Source: M3007 sp044347755 (GTDB lineage: Bacteria; Bacteroidota; Bacteroidia; Chitinophagales; Saprospiraceae). From it: 36,952 bases of DNA. A program made the position numbers and the translations under genes. This document shows positions 1 to 8,048 of the stretch, one piece after another. The notes below the pieces were generated by a model. The model searched no databases, had not been told where the DNA came from, and saw nothing but the letters and a program-made list of their open reading frames with translations. The stretch lies in contig JBIKUE010000044.1 in NCBI GenBank assembly GCA_044347755.1, positions 1 through 36,952 of the forward strand, in the 5' to 3' direction. Every line of letters starts with the position of its first letter. Positions within the stretch are counted from its first letter, which is position 1.

Positions 1-1856
1 GTCCGGATGTTGCGGCCTACATGAATGAACACTACATTAATATAAAGGTAGACCGCGAAGAGCGTCCGGATGTAGATGCTGTTTATATGGAAGCTTGCCA
101 GCTCCTGACCGGAAGTGGTGGCTGGCCGCTTAATTGTTTTCTCACTCCGGAGGGGAAACCTTTTTATGCAGGCACTTATTATCCTCCCAGACCCGCTTTT
201 AACCGCCCTTCCTGGATGCAGTTGCTGGAACATCTGGCCAACATCTGGGATAATCAGCGCGAAACAGCCCTGAATCAGGCAGAGCGGTTATTGGGCAATA
301 TTCAGCGGAATGACAGTGTATTTATTCAACTTAAGGGCAATGGTGAGCAGGTTGCTGCCGATCCCAAACTATTGTACCAACGTATCAGCGACCAGTTTGA
401 TCGTGCAGAAGGCGGATTTGGCGGTGCGCCCAAGTTTCCCTCTACCATGGCTATTCAATGGCTGCTTAACTGGCATTATTTTTCCGGAAATCCGGAAGCC
501 CTTGAACATGGCTTGTTTTCACTGGAGAAAATGGCTCGTGGCGGTATTTACGACCAAATTGGAGGAGGATTTGCCCGATATGCAACAGACCGGGAATGGC
601 TGATTCCTCATTTTGAAAAAATGCTTTACGATAATGCCTTGTTGGTAAGCGTTTTAAGTGAAGCGCATAAATATACCGTTGGGCATCTGGCAGAAGGGGG
701 GCAGTCGCTTTGGTCAGAAACCATCGAACAAACCTTGGCTTATATAGAAAGAGAGATGACAAGTCCTGAAGGAGGATTTTATGCCGCTCAGGATGCTGAC
801 TCTGAGGGCGTTGAAGGCAAATTTTATGTTTGGGATAAGGCGGAAATCGATGCTGTTCTGGGATCGGATGCCGAATTGTTTTGTTCGTTTTATGGTGTAA
901 CTGAGGAAGGAAACTGGGAAGAGAAGAACATTCTCTGGCGCCCATATCGTTATCAGGAATTTGCGGACACAAGAAGTATTCCTGTCGAAGTCCTGAAACA
1001 AAACCTCAAAACAAGTGCGGATAAATTATTGCAGGTGCGCTCCAAAAGAATATGGCCAGGTCTCGATCATAAAATATTACTGGATTGGAATGCATTAATG
1101 GTTTCGGCTTATGCGGCCGCCTATTCCGCATTAGGACATGAAAAATACAAAGACGCAGCCATCAGGAATCTGGATTACCTCAATCATACCCTCCGTAATG
1201 TGGAAGGTACCTGGAAACACAGCTCGGCTCAGGATGCCGCTTTTTTAGATGATTACGCTTTTTTAATAGCAGCATGGATAGATGTGTATCAAATAACCTT
1301 CGATACACAATATTTGCATTGGGCACAACAAGGTGTGGAATACGTGCTGGCTCATTTCAGGGACTCCGAAACAGGGCTGTTTTTTAACACCGGAGCGGCT
1401 CAAACCGATATTGTTTTCCGGAAAAAGAACCTGTACGACAATGCAACTCCCTCAGGCAACAGTACGATGGTACATAACCTTCAACGCCTGGGTATTTTGC
1501 TTGATCGTCAGGAATGGCGTACCATGGCGCAAAAAATGCTCGGCGTGATGCGGGAAACCGTAGAAAAATATCCAAGGTCTTTTGAACGCTGGGCGCTGGC
1601 TATGTTGAATGAAACCTTCCCGTTTGTGGAGATCGGTATTGTGGGAAAAAATGCACAGGAAAAGGCCAGAAAGATCCAAAAGAGCTTTCTGCCGAACTAT
1701 ATCATGGCCGTCAGCCAGACTCCAGATGACACTCAGCCCTTGTTAAAAGGAAAACCCGGAGCGGACGATGCCATGATCTATGTATGCCGGGATTATGCAT
1801 GTCAGAAACCAGTTGATTCTCTGGATGCCTTTTATGACTTGGTGAATTCACAATAA
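1..1856 (+). CDS. YyaL/DUF255 thioredoxin-domain protein, 5' end cut off
   Basis: This is the C-terminal part of a protein of the DUF255 (YyaL, spermatogenesis-associated protein 20) family. The frame is open from the first full codon at position 3 (PDVAAYMNEHYINIKVDREE), so the gene starts left of the window; the ATG at 21 is internal. The visible sequence keeps the family signature IKVDREERPDVD, followed by GGWPLNCFLTPEGKPFY, then the alpha-barrel part with APKFPS and YDNALL-like blocks. In the family an N-terminal thioredoxin-like domain precedes a six-hairpin-glycosidase-like barrel; the CxxC region would lie upstream of this window. The biochemical role of the family is unsettled. The stop is TAA at 1854-1856, and porP begins 45 bp downstream on the same strand, so readthrough into the secretion cluster is possible. 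Confidence 0.9.
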   Translation, partial: PDVAAYMNEHYINIKVDREERPDVDAVYMEACQLLTGSGGWPLNCFLTPEGKPFYAGTYYPPRPAFNRPSWMQLLEHLANIWDNQRETALNQAERLLGNIQRNDSVFIQLKGNGEQVAADPKLLYQRISDQFDRAEGGFGGAPKFPSTMAIQWLLNWHYFSGNPEALEHGLFSLEKMARGGIYDQIGGGFARYATDREWLIPHFEKMLYDNALLVSVLSEAHKYTVGHLAEGGQSLWSETIEQTLAYIEREMTSPEGGFYAAQDADSEGVEGKFYVWDKAEIDAVLGSDAELFCSFYGVTEEGNWEEKNILWRPYRYQEFADTRSIPVEVLKQNLKTSADKLLQVRSKRIWPGLDHKILLDWNALMVSAYAAAYSALGHEKYKDAAIRNLDYLNHTLRNVEGTWKHSSAQDAAFLDDYAFLIAAWIDVYQITFDTQYLHWAQQGVEYVLAHFRDSETGLFFNTGAAQTDIVFRKKNLYDNATPSGNSTMVHNLQRLGILLDRQEWRTMAQKMLGVMRETVEKYPRSFERWALAMLNETFPFVEIGIVGKNAQEKARKIQKSFLPNYIMAVSQTPDDTQPLLKGKPGADDAMIYVCRDYACQKPVDSLDAFYDLVNSQ

Positions 1857-1901
1857 TGCCATACTTTCACCAGCTCAAAAACCAATAATCATCCCTTGAA
1901 C

Positions 1902-2876
1902 ATGAAATACTTCTGGATTATGGTGCTGCTCTTAGGCAGCATTCCCCGTGCTTTGGGGCAGCAGGTGCCTCAGTTCAGTTTGTACACCTTAAATCCATAC
2001 GTGTACAATCCAGCATATGCCGGATTGGAGAATACCCTGGTGCTGAATGGCGTTTACCGTCAGCAATGGTCAGGATTACAGGGGGCTCCGGCAACCCAGC
2101 ACGTAAATGTGCATTTGCCCATATATGCCATAAGTAGCGGGGTAGGGCTCAGGGTTGAAAACGATGTAATAGGAGCCCACAATACCACTCAGGCCGTCCT
2201 AAGCTACAATTATCAGTTGAATATCACCAGAAATGTCCTCATGTCGATGGGGCTGAGTGGCGGCTGGCTGCAATATAGTCTGGACGGTACCAAACTCAGA
2301 GCTCCGGAAGGCACCTATGCAGAACCCAGTTTTTCACACAATGAGACAGTATTGCCTCAGGGGCGGGTACAGGCCGGTGCACCAATATTTGAAGCCGGGA
2401 TGTTTTTGCAACATAATAAATGGGAAATCGGGCTTTCTGCGCAGCCTGTGTTTGCTACTCGCTTAAAGGAGCAATCCAACGGAAATTTTGCGCTTTCTCC
2501 CATTCAACATTATTTGATTTACGGAGCGTACTATTTACAGATAGGGCAGAACCTAAAGTTCAAGCCCTCCGGTTTAGTTAAAACTGACTTCAAGGAGACA
2601 CAATTGGAAGTTTCTGCCATGGGCATTTGGCGTGAAAATACATTTGCAGGCGTTTCATACCGAGGATTTACGTCAAATGCCAAAGATGCAGTAGTTTTGT
2701 TCCTTGGATTCAAAATGAACGATAAGACAACCCTTGGATATGGGTTTGATTTTCCGCTATCTGCCCTTAGTGCGGCACACCGGGGAAGTCATGAAATTTT
2801 AATCCGTTACAGCCTCAATAAGCCCATTGGAGTGGGAAAATTGCCTCCGGTGATTTACAATCCTCGATTTTTTTGA
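1902..2876 (+). CDS. porP: PorP/SprF family type IX secretion system membrane protein
   Basis: About 324 residues with a signal peptide (MKYFWIMVLLLGSIPRALGQ) and then the family hallmark QFSLYTLNPYVYNPAYAGLENTLVLNG. The rest alternates amphipathic strands, as expected for an outer-membrane beta barrel, and ends in an aromatic residue (NPRFF). I chose the ATG at 1902; an in-frame TTG at 1896 adds only two residues. PorP/SprF proteins are outer-membrane partners of the T9SS. Position just before gldK-L-M-N matches the porP-K-L-M-N order known from Porphyromonas gingivalis, so PorP is a better label than one of the many SprF paralogues that pair with single giant adhesins. No strong terminator separates it from gldK, but gldK has its own likely promoter. 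Confidence 0.88.
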   Translation: MKYFWIMVLLLGSIPRALGQQVPQFSLYTLNPYVYNPAYAGLENTLVLNGVYRQQWSGLQGAPATQHVNVHLPIYAISSGVGLRVENDVIGAHNTTQAVLSYNYQLNITRNVLMSMGLSGGWLQYSLDGTKLRAPEGTYAEPSFSHNETVLPQGRVQAGAPIFEAGMFLQHNKWEIGLSAQPVFATRLKEQSNGNFALSPIQHYLIYGAYYLQIGQNLKFKPSGLVKTDFKETQLEVSAMGIWRENTFAGVSYRGFTSNAKDAVVLFLGFKMNDKTTLGYGFDFPLSALSAAHRGSHEILIRYSLNKPIGVGKLPPVIYNPRFF

Positions 2877-2992
2877 AAATTCTCATGCTCCCGGCATAAA
2901 ATTTGCCTGGTAGGCGACAATTGATTTTTTTACACAAAAATGCTAAAAAAAACGGCTTTGGATACAATTAAAAGTTAATTAAACGTTAGACA

Positions 2993-3009
2993 GCGTCTCC
3001 GGTGAGACG
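2993..3009. promoter_or_regulatory. Short inverted repeat in the porP-gldK gap
   Basis: CGTCTC at 2994-2999 and GAGACG at 3004-3009 form a perfect 6-bp dyad around CGGT. No T tract follows, so it is a weak terminator; it lies about 40 bp upstream of the proposed gldK -33 element and could be an operator. Function is not known. Confidence 0.3.
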
Positions 3010-3046
3010 GAAAAATTTTCTTGTTGCCAAATTTTATTCAGTAAAG

Positions 3047-3081
3047 TTTGTGCAATTAATTTAATCCTCTGTCTACCTTTA
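3047..3081 (+). promoter_or_regulatory. Candidate gldK promoter
   Basis: TTTG at 3047-3050 and TACCTTTA at 3074-3081 are 23 bp apart. They resemble the Bacteroidota housekeeping promoter TTTG...TAnnTTTG, with one mismatch in the last base of the -7 element. The predicted start of transcription is about 50 bp upstream of the gldK ATG. Confidence 0.5.
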
Positions 3082-3133
3082 CGACCACTTTTCCAAACCG
3101 AACATATTAAGTAGGAAAACACGGGTGTTTAAA

Positions 3134-4420
3134 ATGAAAAAACTACAGCATTCATTTCTTCTGCTGCTATTTCTTGCAGCCCTCGCCGCTTCATGTGGCC
3201 GTAGCGAAGGTGGCCAACTTGTTGGTGTCGCCAATCGCCCTAAATGGAAAGGGATTAACCCATATGGTATGGTGTACGTCCCCTCCGGTTCCCTCACCAT
3301 CGGTTCCGGTGATGAAGACATCAGCCGTTCGCTGGTGGCTCAGCCGAAAACCATCTCCATTCAAGGCTTCTTCATGGACGACACGGAGATCACCAACAAT
3401 GAATATCGTCAGTTCGTTGATTGGGTGGTAGACTCCCTTGCTTTGCGCAAGCTCGACCTCGTTTTGGAAGAATCTGAAAATGATCAGTCTCCTCCTCAAC
3501 CAAGCCTCGACTGGGAAGCTCGTGGCGACATCGATTGGGAAGCTGACGCTGAAGAAGGTGGCGACGGTGCTTTGGAAGACTTGTTCTATCAAGGCAACGA
3601 ACGCTTTGCAGGCCGCAAAGAATTCGACGTGAATAAACTCGTGTTCGAATTCATGTGGTATGACTGGCAAGGCGCTGCACACGCTCCACGTGGTAAGGAC
3701 GTAAATCGCACCAGCTTTATCCGCCGTGAAACTGTGAAGATTTACCCGGATACGCTTACCTGGGTTCGTGACTTCTCGTATTCTTACAACGAGCCAATGT
3801 CCCGTAACTACTTCTGGCACCCGGCATTTGACGACTATCCGGTGGTAGGTGTGAACTGGAAAATGGCGAAGGCCTTCTGCTACTGGCGTACCAAGATCTG
3901 GAATATGGCCGGTGAAACAGAGGAAATGTCTGAAGACTTCCGCCTTCCAACAGAGCATGAATGGGAATATGCCGCACGTGGTGGACGCGAAGAAGCTTCC
4001 TACCCTTGGGGCGCTTACTATACCCGTAATGCCAAAGGCTGCCTCCTGGCAAACTTTAAGCCTGGCCGTGGTGTATATCCGGAAGATGGTGGCTTGTATA
4101 CTGTTAAAGCTGACGGCTACTATCCAAACGACTATGGCCTGTACTGCATGTCTGGTAACGTGGCAGAATGGACGGAATCTGCATACTTCGAAAATGCATA
4201 TTCTTTCATCCACGACTTGAATCCGGATATCCGTTACGATGCTAAGGAGGATGATCCAAAAACGGCTAAGCGTAAAGTAATTCGTGGTGGTTCATGGAAA
4301 GACGTGGCTTACTTCCTGCAGACACCTAACCGTACCTATGAATACCAGGATACGACCAAATGCTACATCGGTTTCCGTTGTGTGCTCACTTTCCTCGGTC
4401 GCTCCATCAATGATTTCTAA
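3134..4420 (+). CDS. gldK: Gliding motility/T9SS lipoprotein GldK (PorK)
   Basis: 428 residues. The N-terminus MKKLQHSFLLLLFLAALAAS ends in a lipobox with lipidated Cys at residue 21, so the mature protein is an outer-membrane lipoprotein facing the periplasm. The rest is a formylglycine-generating-enzyme-like (sulfatase-modifying factor) fold: GMVYVPSGSLTIGS, DDTEITNNEYRQFVDW, VGVNWKMAKAFCYWR, RLPTEHEWEYAARGG, GNVAEWT and IRGGSW. In the T9SS, GldK forms a large periplasmic ring with GldN; it is structural rather than enzymatic. ATG 3134 was preferred over the GTG at 3125 because it gives a clean signal peptide. gldL follows only after 330 bp, an unusually large gap for this cluster. Confidence 0.95.
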   Translation: MKKLQHSFLLLLFLAALAASCGRSEGGQLVGVANRPKWKGINPYGMVYVPSGSLTIGSGDEDISRSLVAQPKTISIQGFFMDDTEITNNEYRQFVDWVVDSLALRKLDLVLEESENDQSPPQPSLDWEARGDIDWEADAEEGGDGALEDLFYQGNERFAGRKEFDVNKLVFEFMWYDWQGAAHAPRGKDVNRTSFIRRETVKIYPDTLTWVRDFSYSYNEPMSRNYFWHPAFDDYPVVGVNWKMAKAFCYWRTKIWNMAGETEEMSEDFRLPTEHEWEYAARGGREEASYPWGAYYTRNAKGCLLANFKPGRGVYPEDGGLYTVKADGYYPNDYGLYCMSGNVAEWTESAYFENAYSFIHDLNPDIRYDAKEDDPKTAKRKVIRGGSWKDVAYFLQTPNRTYEYQDTTKCYIGFRCVLTFLGRSINDF

Positions 4421-4421
4421 T

Positions 4422-4522
4422 TAAAAGAGGCCACAAAGGGTAAAATGCAAGAAATTTCTGTTAACAAATACTTAAAAAACAGTTCTTGCGTTTTACCCTT
4501 TGTCTTTTTCAATCCTCTTTTA
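4422..4522 (+). terminator. Large hairpin between gldK and gldL
   Basis: An outer stem pairs TAAAAGAGG (4422-4430) with CCTCTTTTA (4514-4522). Inside it a 21-bp stem pairs 4433-4453 with 4483-4503, with one G-U pair and no mismatch. CTTTTTC follows the inner stem at 4504-4510, so it could end or weaken transcription after gldK, or protect the gldK message end. Confidence 0.65.
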
Positions 4523-4576
4523 TACCATCGTGCCATTGGCAACGGATTCCAAAAACTCGGTTAAGAAAATCAATTA

Positions 4577-4637
4577 GCATCTTCATCAGTTTGCTATTGG
4601 CAGACGAATGAAGAAGCCTGTCAAAGGTTTGTCTGCC
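4577..4637 (+). other. Candidate H-type pseudoknot or alternative hairpins upstream of gldL
   Basis: Stem 1 pairs 4577-4586 with 4608-4617 (9 of 10 bp) and stem 2 pairs 4599-4607 with 4629-4637 (9 bp, one G-U). The left arm of each lies in the loop of the other, giving either a coaxial pseudoknot with loops of 12, 0 and 11 nt or two mutually exclusive hairpins. It sits in the gldK-gldL gap. Confidence 0.4.
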
Positions 4638-4668
4638 CTAACCTTTTTCTGAGTGCTAACCTGATTAT

Positions 4669-4676
4669 TATTTTTG
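4669..4676 (+). promoter_or_regulatory. Possible -7 element for gldL-M-N
   Basis: TATTTTTG matches the Bacteroidota -7 consensus TAnnTTTG and lies 74 bp before the gldL ATG. No good -33 TTG is found at the right distance, so the call is tentative; a promoter here would make sense after the strong hairpin that follows gldK. Confidence 0.35.
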
Positions 4677-4750
4677 CCCCCATTGAGATAGGCCATGAAA
4701 GCTAGAAAATGTCAAAAATCATTCAGTAACTGCTAAAACATTCAAGAACA

Positions 4751-5344
4751 ATGAGTTTCTTTAAAACGAAGACATTCAAGTACTTCAAAAATCTCGCAAT
4801 TGGTGTAGGTGCAGCATTCGTGCTTGCAGGTGCTCTCTTCAAGCTTGAGTCTTGGGAAGGTGCCTCTGAAATGTTGATTCTCGGTATGAGTATTGAGGTT
4901 ATCATCTTCCTTATGCTTGGTATTCTTCCTCCAGAGCCAGATTACTACTGGCACAAATTGTACCCAGGCCTCGAAGATTACAACTCTCGCATTCAGCCAT
5001 TGACTGCTGGCCCACAGAATAACATCGATATGGGTACTCCACTCCATGGCGACGTAATTGAGCGTCAATTGGGTGGCATGTTGACCGAACTTCAGTCTAT
5101 GTCCAAGAGCATGGGTGCACTGAAAGCGCTGCAAGAGGTTGATTTCTCTGGCACTTCTGACCAAATCAAAACCATGAGCAACTTCTATACGAAGATGAAC
5201 GAAGCTATGGCTGATATGGCTAAGTCTGCCGATGACGTGAAGTCTTACAAAGACCAACTGGGCGCACTCAACCAAAACCTCGGTTCACTCAACACCGTTT
5301 ACGGTAATATGCTGTCTGCTATGGCCAACATCGGCCGTCAGTAA
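4751..5344 (+). CDS. gldL: T9SS motor protein GldL (PorL)
   Basis: 197 residues. Two adjacent inner-membrane helices span roughly residues 14-31 (containing AIGVGAAFVLAGALFKLE) and 39-59 (MLILGMSIEVIIFLMLGILP), followed by PPEPDYYWHKLYPGL and a hydrophilic, helical C-terminal part. This is the GldL layout: together with GldM it forms the proton-driven rotary motor that powers secretion and gliding. The glutamates in and after the membrane helices are of the kind implicated in proton use, though I cannot assign the exact residue. The protein is somewhat short compared with GldL of Flavobacterium. gldM starts 55 bp downstream with no hairpin between them. Confidence 0.94.
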   Translation: MSFFKTKTFKYFKNLAIGVGAAFVLAGALFKLESWEGASEMLILGMSIEVIIFLMLGILPPEPDYYWHKLYPGLEDYNSRIQPLTAGPQNNIDMGTPLHGDVIERQLGGMLTELQSMSKSMGALKALQEVDFSGTSDQIKTMSNFYTKMNEAMADMAKSADDVKSYKDQLGALNQNLGSLNTVYGNMLSAMANIGRQ

Positions 5345-5399
5345 GGCGATGCATTTGGTAACTAACCTTTCAGTTTCACATTCAAAAACTTAAAGACTT

Positions 5400-6920
5400 A
5401 TGTCAATACCAAAGGAGCCGCGGCAACTGATGATCAACCTGATGTATCTTGTGTTGACCGCGCTGCTGGCACTTAACGTGTCAGCCGAGGTAATGAATGC
5501 GTTTTTCTCCCTGGACAGAGGCTTGAAAAACAGCCGCGATATCGTAGAGAAAAATAACGGCTCACTCACTGCTGCTATCGAGAAGGCAGCAAAGGACTAC
5601 CCAAGTGACCAAGCTACCGAATATACCAATCGTGCCAAGCAGGCTAATCAGATGGTAGATGAGTTTGTAGCTTATATGGAAGGAATTCGTCAGAACCTTT
5701 TCACAAAGGCTGGTGGCGAAAACCCTAAAGTGCCTGGTCAGCCTAAAGATATCCGTAACAAGGATATCACGACTAAAATGTTTGTAAACGATGGTCTGGG
5801 AACAGAAATCGAAAACAAAATAAAAGAGCTTCGTGCAAAGTTGACCCAAATCGTTGATAACGATGGCGTAACGGTCTCTTCTTTGCCGCTCGATATTGAA
5901 GCCCTTCCTCCTGGAACTAATGCTAAAAACTGGTCTGAATTTAAATTCAAGCAAATGCCAGTTGCAGCAGTATTCCCATTGTTGGGTAAAATTCAGAGCG
6001 ATGCGAAAAACTCTGCAACGGCTGTTCTGAACTTCTGTGCTACCAAAGTACAAGGTACGGACCTCAAATTCGACAAATTCGTTCCGGGTGTAGCTCCTAA
6101 AAAGAACTACGTGATCCTGGGTGAAGAGTTCGAAGCTGAAGTGTTCCTAAGCGCATTTAGCTCTAAAACAGACAACGTAAGCATCAATGTCGACGGACGC
6201 AACATTGCTCTGAAAGACGGTATCGGTACTTTCAGCGAAAAGCCATCTAATGTAGGTGAGAAAAAATACACCGTAACCATCAATCTGAAAAACCCAACAA
6301 CGGGTACCACAGAAACGGTTCGTAAAGAATTCTCTTACGAAGTTGGTCAGCGCTCTATTGCTGTACAGCTCGATAAGATGAACGTATTCTACATCGGTGT
6401 AGAAAACCCTATCTCTGTATCTGCAGCAGGTGTATCTTCCAACGATGTGAAGGTTACTGCTACGGGTGTTAACGTGGCAAACAAAGGAGGCGGTCACTTC
6501 ACCATTACAGCTTCTACCCCTGGTGAAGCTGTGCTGACAGTTTCTGCTCCCGGTGTTTCACAGCGTTTCACTTACCGTGTTAAACGTATTCCTGATCCAA
6601 CCCCATTGCTTGGTGCTAAACACCGCAGTAAGGCAATGGCAAATGGTGAGTTCAAAGCACAAGGCGGTATCGCTTCTGTTTTGGAAAACTTCGACTTCGA
6701 TGCAAAATGCGATGTCGTAGGTTTCGAGGTAACTTACCTGCCTAAACGCCAGGATCCGATCACCAAGCAAAACTCTGGTGCTCGTTGGAATGGCGATGTG
6801 CAGGATTGGGTAAACAAAGCCAAACCTGGCGACGCATATTTCTTTGACGATATCAAATGCAAATGCCCTGGCGACGCCGCTGCGCGTAACCTCGGTGGTC
6901 TGGCATTCAAGATTCGTTAA
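5400..6920 (+). CDS. gldM: T9SS motor protein GldM (PorM)
   Basis: 506 residues, close to the usual family length. The N-terminus MSIPKEPRQLMINLMYLVLT followed by ALLALNVSAEVMNAF is diagnostic: one inner-membrane helix (about residues 11-29), with the remainder in the periplasm. GldM is a dimer with four stacked periplasmic domains (D1-D4) that contacts the GldK/GldN ring and carries motor torque to it. The middle (KKNYVILGEEFEAEVFLSAFSS) fits the family's domain 2 region, and the end contains the conserved GFEVTYLPKRQDP and PGDAYFFDDIKCKCPGD segments typical of the C-terminal domain. The next gene, gldN, is 85 bp or more downstream, with a hairpin in the gap. Confidence 0.95.
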   Translation: MSIPKEPRQLMINLMYLVLTALLALNVSAEVMNAFFSLDRGLKNSRDIVEKNNGSLTAAIEKAAKDYPSDQATEYTNRAKQANQMVDEFVAYMEGIRQNLFTKAGGENPKVPGQPKDIRNKDITTKMFVNDGLGTEIENKIKELRAKLTQIVDNDGVTVSSLPLDIEALPPGTNAKNWSEFKFKQMPVAAVFPLLGKIQSDAKNSATAVLNFCATKVQGTDLKFDKFVPGVAPKKNYVILGEEFEAEVFLSAFSSKTDNVSINVDGRNIALKDGIGTFSEKPSNVGEKKYTVTINLKNPTTGTTETVRKEFSYEVGQRSIAVQLDKMNVFYIGVENPISVSAAGVSSNDVKVTATGVNVANKGGGHFTITASTPGEAVLTVSAPGVSQRFTYRVKRIPDPTPLLGAKHRSKAMANGEFKAQGGIASVLENFDFDAKCDVVGFEVTYLPKRQDPITKQNSGARWNGDVQDWVNKAKPGDAYFFDDIKCKCPGDAAARNLGGLAFKIR

Positions 6921-6941
6921 TTTTTGCTGTTGAAGTAATAA

Positions 6942-6985
6942 GGGTTGAGAAAATTAAGATATAGTATGTCTTAATTTTTCAACCT
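6942..6985 (+). promoter_or_regulatory. Intercistronic hairpin between gldM and gldN
   Basis: The segment 6943-6959 pairs with 6969-6984 with a single one-base bulge and a loop of about 9 nt. The stem is AU-rich, apart from GG/CC at its base, and is followed by only short T runs (CTCTTCAGCTTTTC). It may be an RNA processing or stability element that tunes gldN relative to gldM. Confidence 0.5.
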
Positions 6986-7053
6986 CTTCAGCTTTTCTCC
7001 ACCTGATGTACAAAACATACTATTCATCGTTAATCAAAACCCAACTGCGAGTC

Positions 7054-7959
7054 ATGCAAACATTTATGAAACTGCTTTGCCTTTGCTTCTTCCTCCTCAT
7101 TGGCGGGACGACGACGCTTTTGGCACAGGATCCTGAAGAAATTGAAACCACACCGGCTACCGGTACGGAAGAAGAAGGTCCACTGGTGGAAGATCCAGCA
7201 GATGCCCCAATCGACGAAGTGGTAAAAAAAGAAATCGTAACTGAGCGCCGTATTCTGAAATACCCGCTCCTTCGCGAGAGCGACGTATTCTGGGAAAAAC
7301 GCATTTGGCGTATTATTGACGTTCGTGAGAAAATGAATCTCCCGTTCGCATATCCGGAAGATCCGTTCTTTAAAATCCTTTCCGATGCTGCAACCAAAGG
7401 CGATCTGCCTGTTTACAGCACGGATGAAGATGGCGCAAAATTCAAAAAGCGCCTGAGCACTGATGACGTACTCTCCATGTTGTCCAAGGCAGACACGGTT
7501 GTAACTTTCGACCCGGAAACCTACGAAGAGAAAGTTCAGATCGTTCGCAACGATATCAACTGGGAAGACGTTAAGCGCTTCCGTATCAAAGAGGTTTGGT
7601 TCTTCGATAAGCAGGCTTCCATGTTGCGTGTTCGAATCCTCGGTATCGCTCCGATGATCGACGTACGCGACAACGAAGGAAACTTCCGTTTCGAGAAGCC
7701 AATGTTCTGGGTATACTACCCGCATGCACGTGAACTTTTCGCCCGTCATAACTACTATGCACTTGGTGGCAATACTACAGCGCAAATGACTTGGGACGAT
7801 GTATTTGAAAGACGCCTTTTCGCTTCTTACATCTACAAAGAGGCCAACGTGTATGACCGCAAAATCGACGAATATCTGCAAGGTGTTGACCTGCTCATGG
7901 AATCAGAGAAGATCAAAAACGAGATCTTTAACTGGGAGCATGACCTGTGGCAATACTAA
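7054..7959 (+). CDS. gldN: T9SS ring protein GldN (PorN)
   Basis: About 301 residues. A signal peptide (MKLLCLCFFLLIGGTTTLLA) is followed by a short acidic, Pro/Glu/Thr-rich linker and then the GldN domain: LLRESDVFWEKRIWRIIDVR, MNLPFAYPEDPFF, DINWEDVKRFRIKEVWFFDK and ending in EIFNWEHDLWQY. GldN forms the periplasmic ring with GldK and is required for secretion. The start is uncertain: ATG 7054 (used here) and ATG 7066 both give a clean signal peptide, whereas the upstream ATG 7006 would put a 16-residue polar extension in front. It is the last gene of the cluster, closed by a strong terminator at 7986-8027. Confidence 0.93.
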   Translation: MQTFMKLLCLCFFLLIGGTTTLLAQDPEEIETTPATGTEEEGPLVEDPADAPIDEVVKKEIVTERRILKYPLLRESDVFWEKRIWRIIDVREKMNLPFAYPEDPFFKILSDAATKGDLPVYSTDEDGAKFKKRLSTDDVLSMLSKADTVVTFDPETYEEKVQIVRNDINWEDVKRFRIKEVWFFDKQASMLRVRILGIAPMIDVRDNEGNFRFEKPMFWVYYPHARELFARHNYYALGGNTTAQMTWDDVFERRLFASYIYKEANVYDRKIDEYLQGVDLLMESEKIKNEIFNWEHDLWQY

Positions 7960-7985
7960 TCCTTGTAATAGGGTTTTGAGTTAAC

Positions 7986-8027
7986 AAAAAGGGTTTCGGT
8001 GCTATCACCGAAACCCTTTTTGTTTGT
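7986..8027 (+). terminator. Terminator of the gldKLMN cluster
   Basis: A 15-bp perfect stem (7987-8001 with 8006-8020) around a CTAT loop, flanked by AAAAA on the left and TTTTTG on the right. It can work in both directions, so it may also end transcription of the convergent esterase gene. Confidence 0.9.
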
Positions 8028-8048
8028 TATCCTTCAGATTTATATACC

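Noticed and set aside
3191..4213. 340-codon open frame on the minus strand inside gldK
   Set aside because: It is fully antisense to a clear GldK frame, lacks any family motif and reflects the codon bias of gldK.
7030..7881. 283-codon minus-strand frame inside gldN
   Set aside because: It is antisense to a strongly conserved gene, with no motif, signal peptide or promoter of its own.
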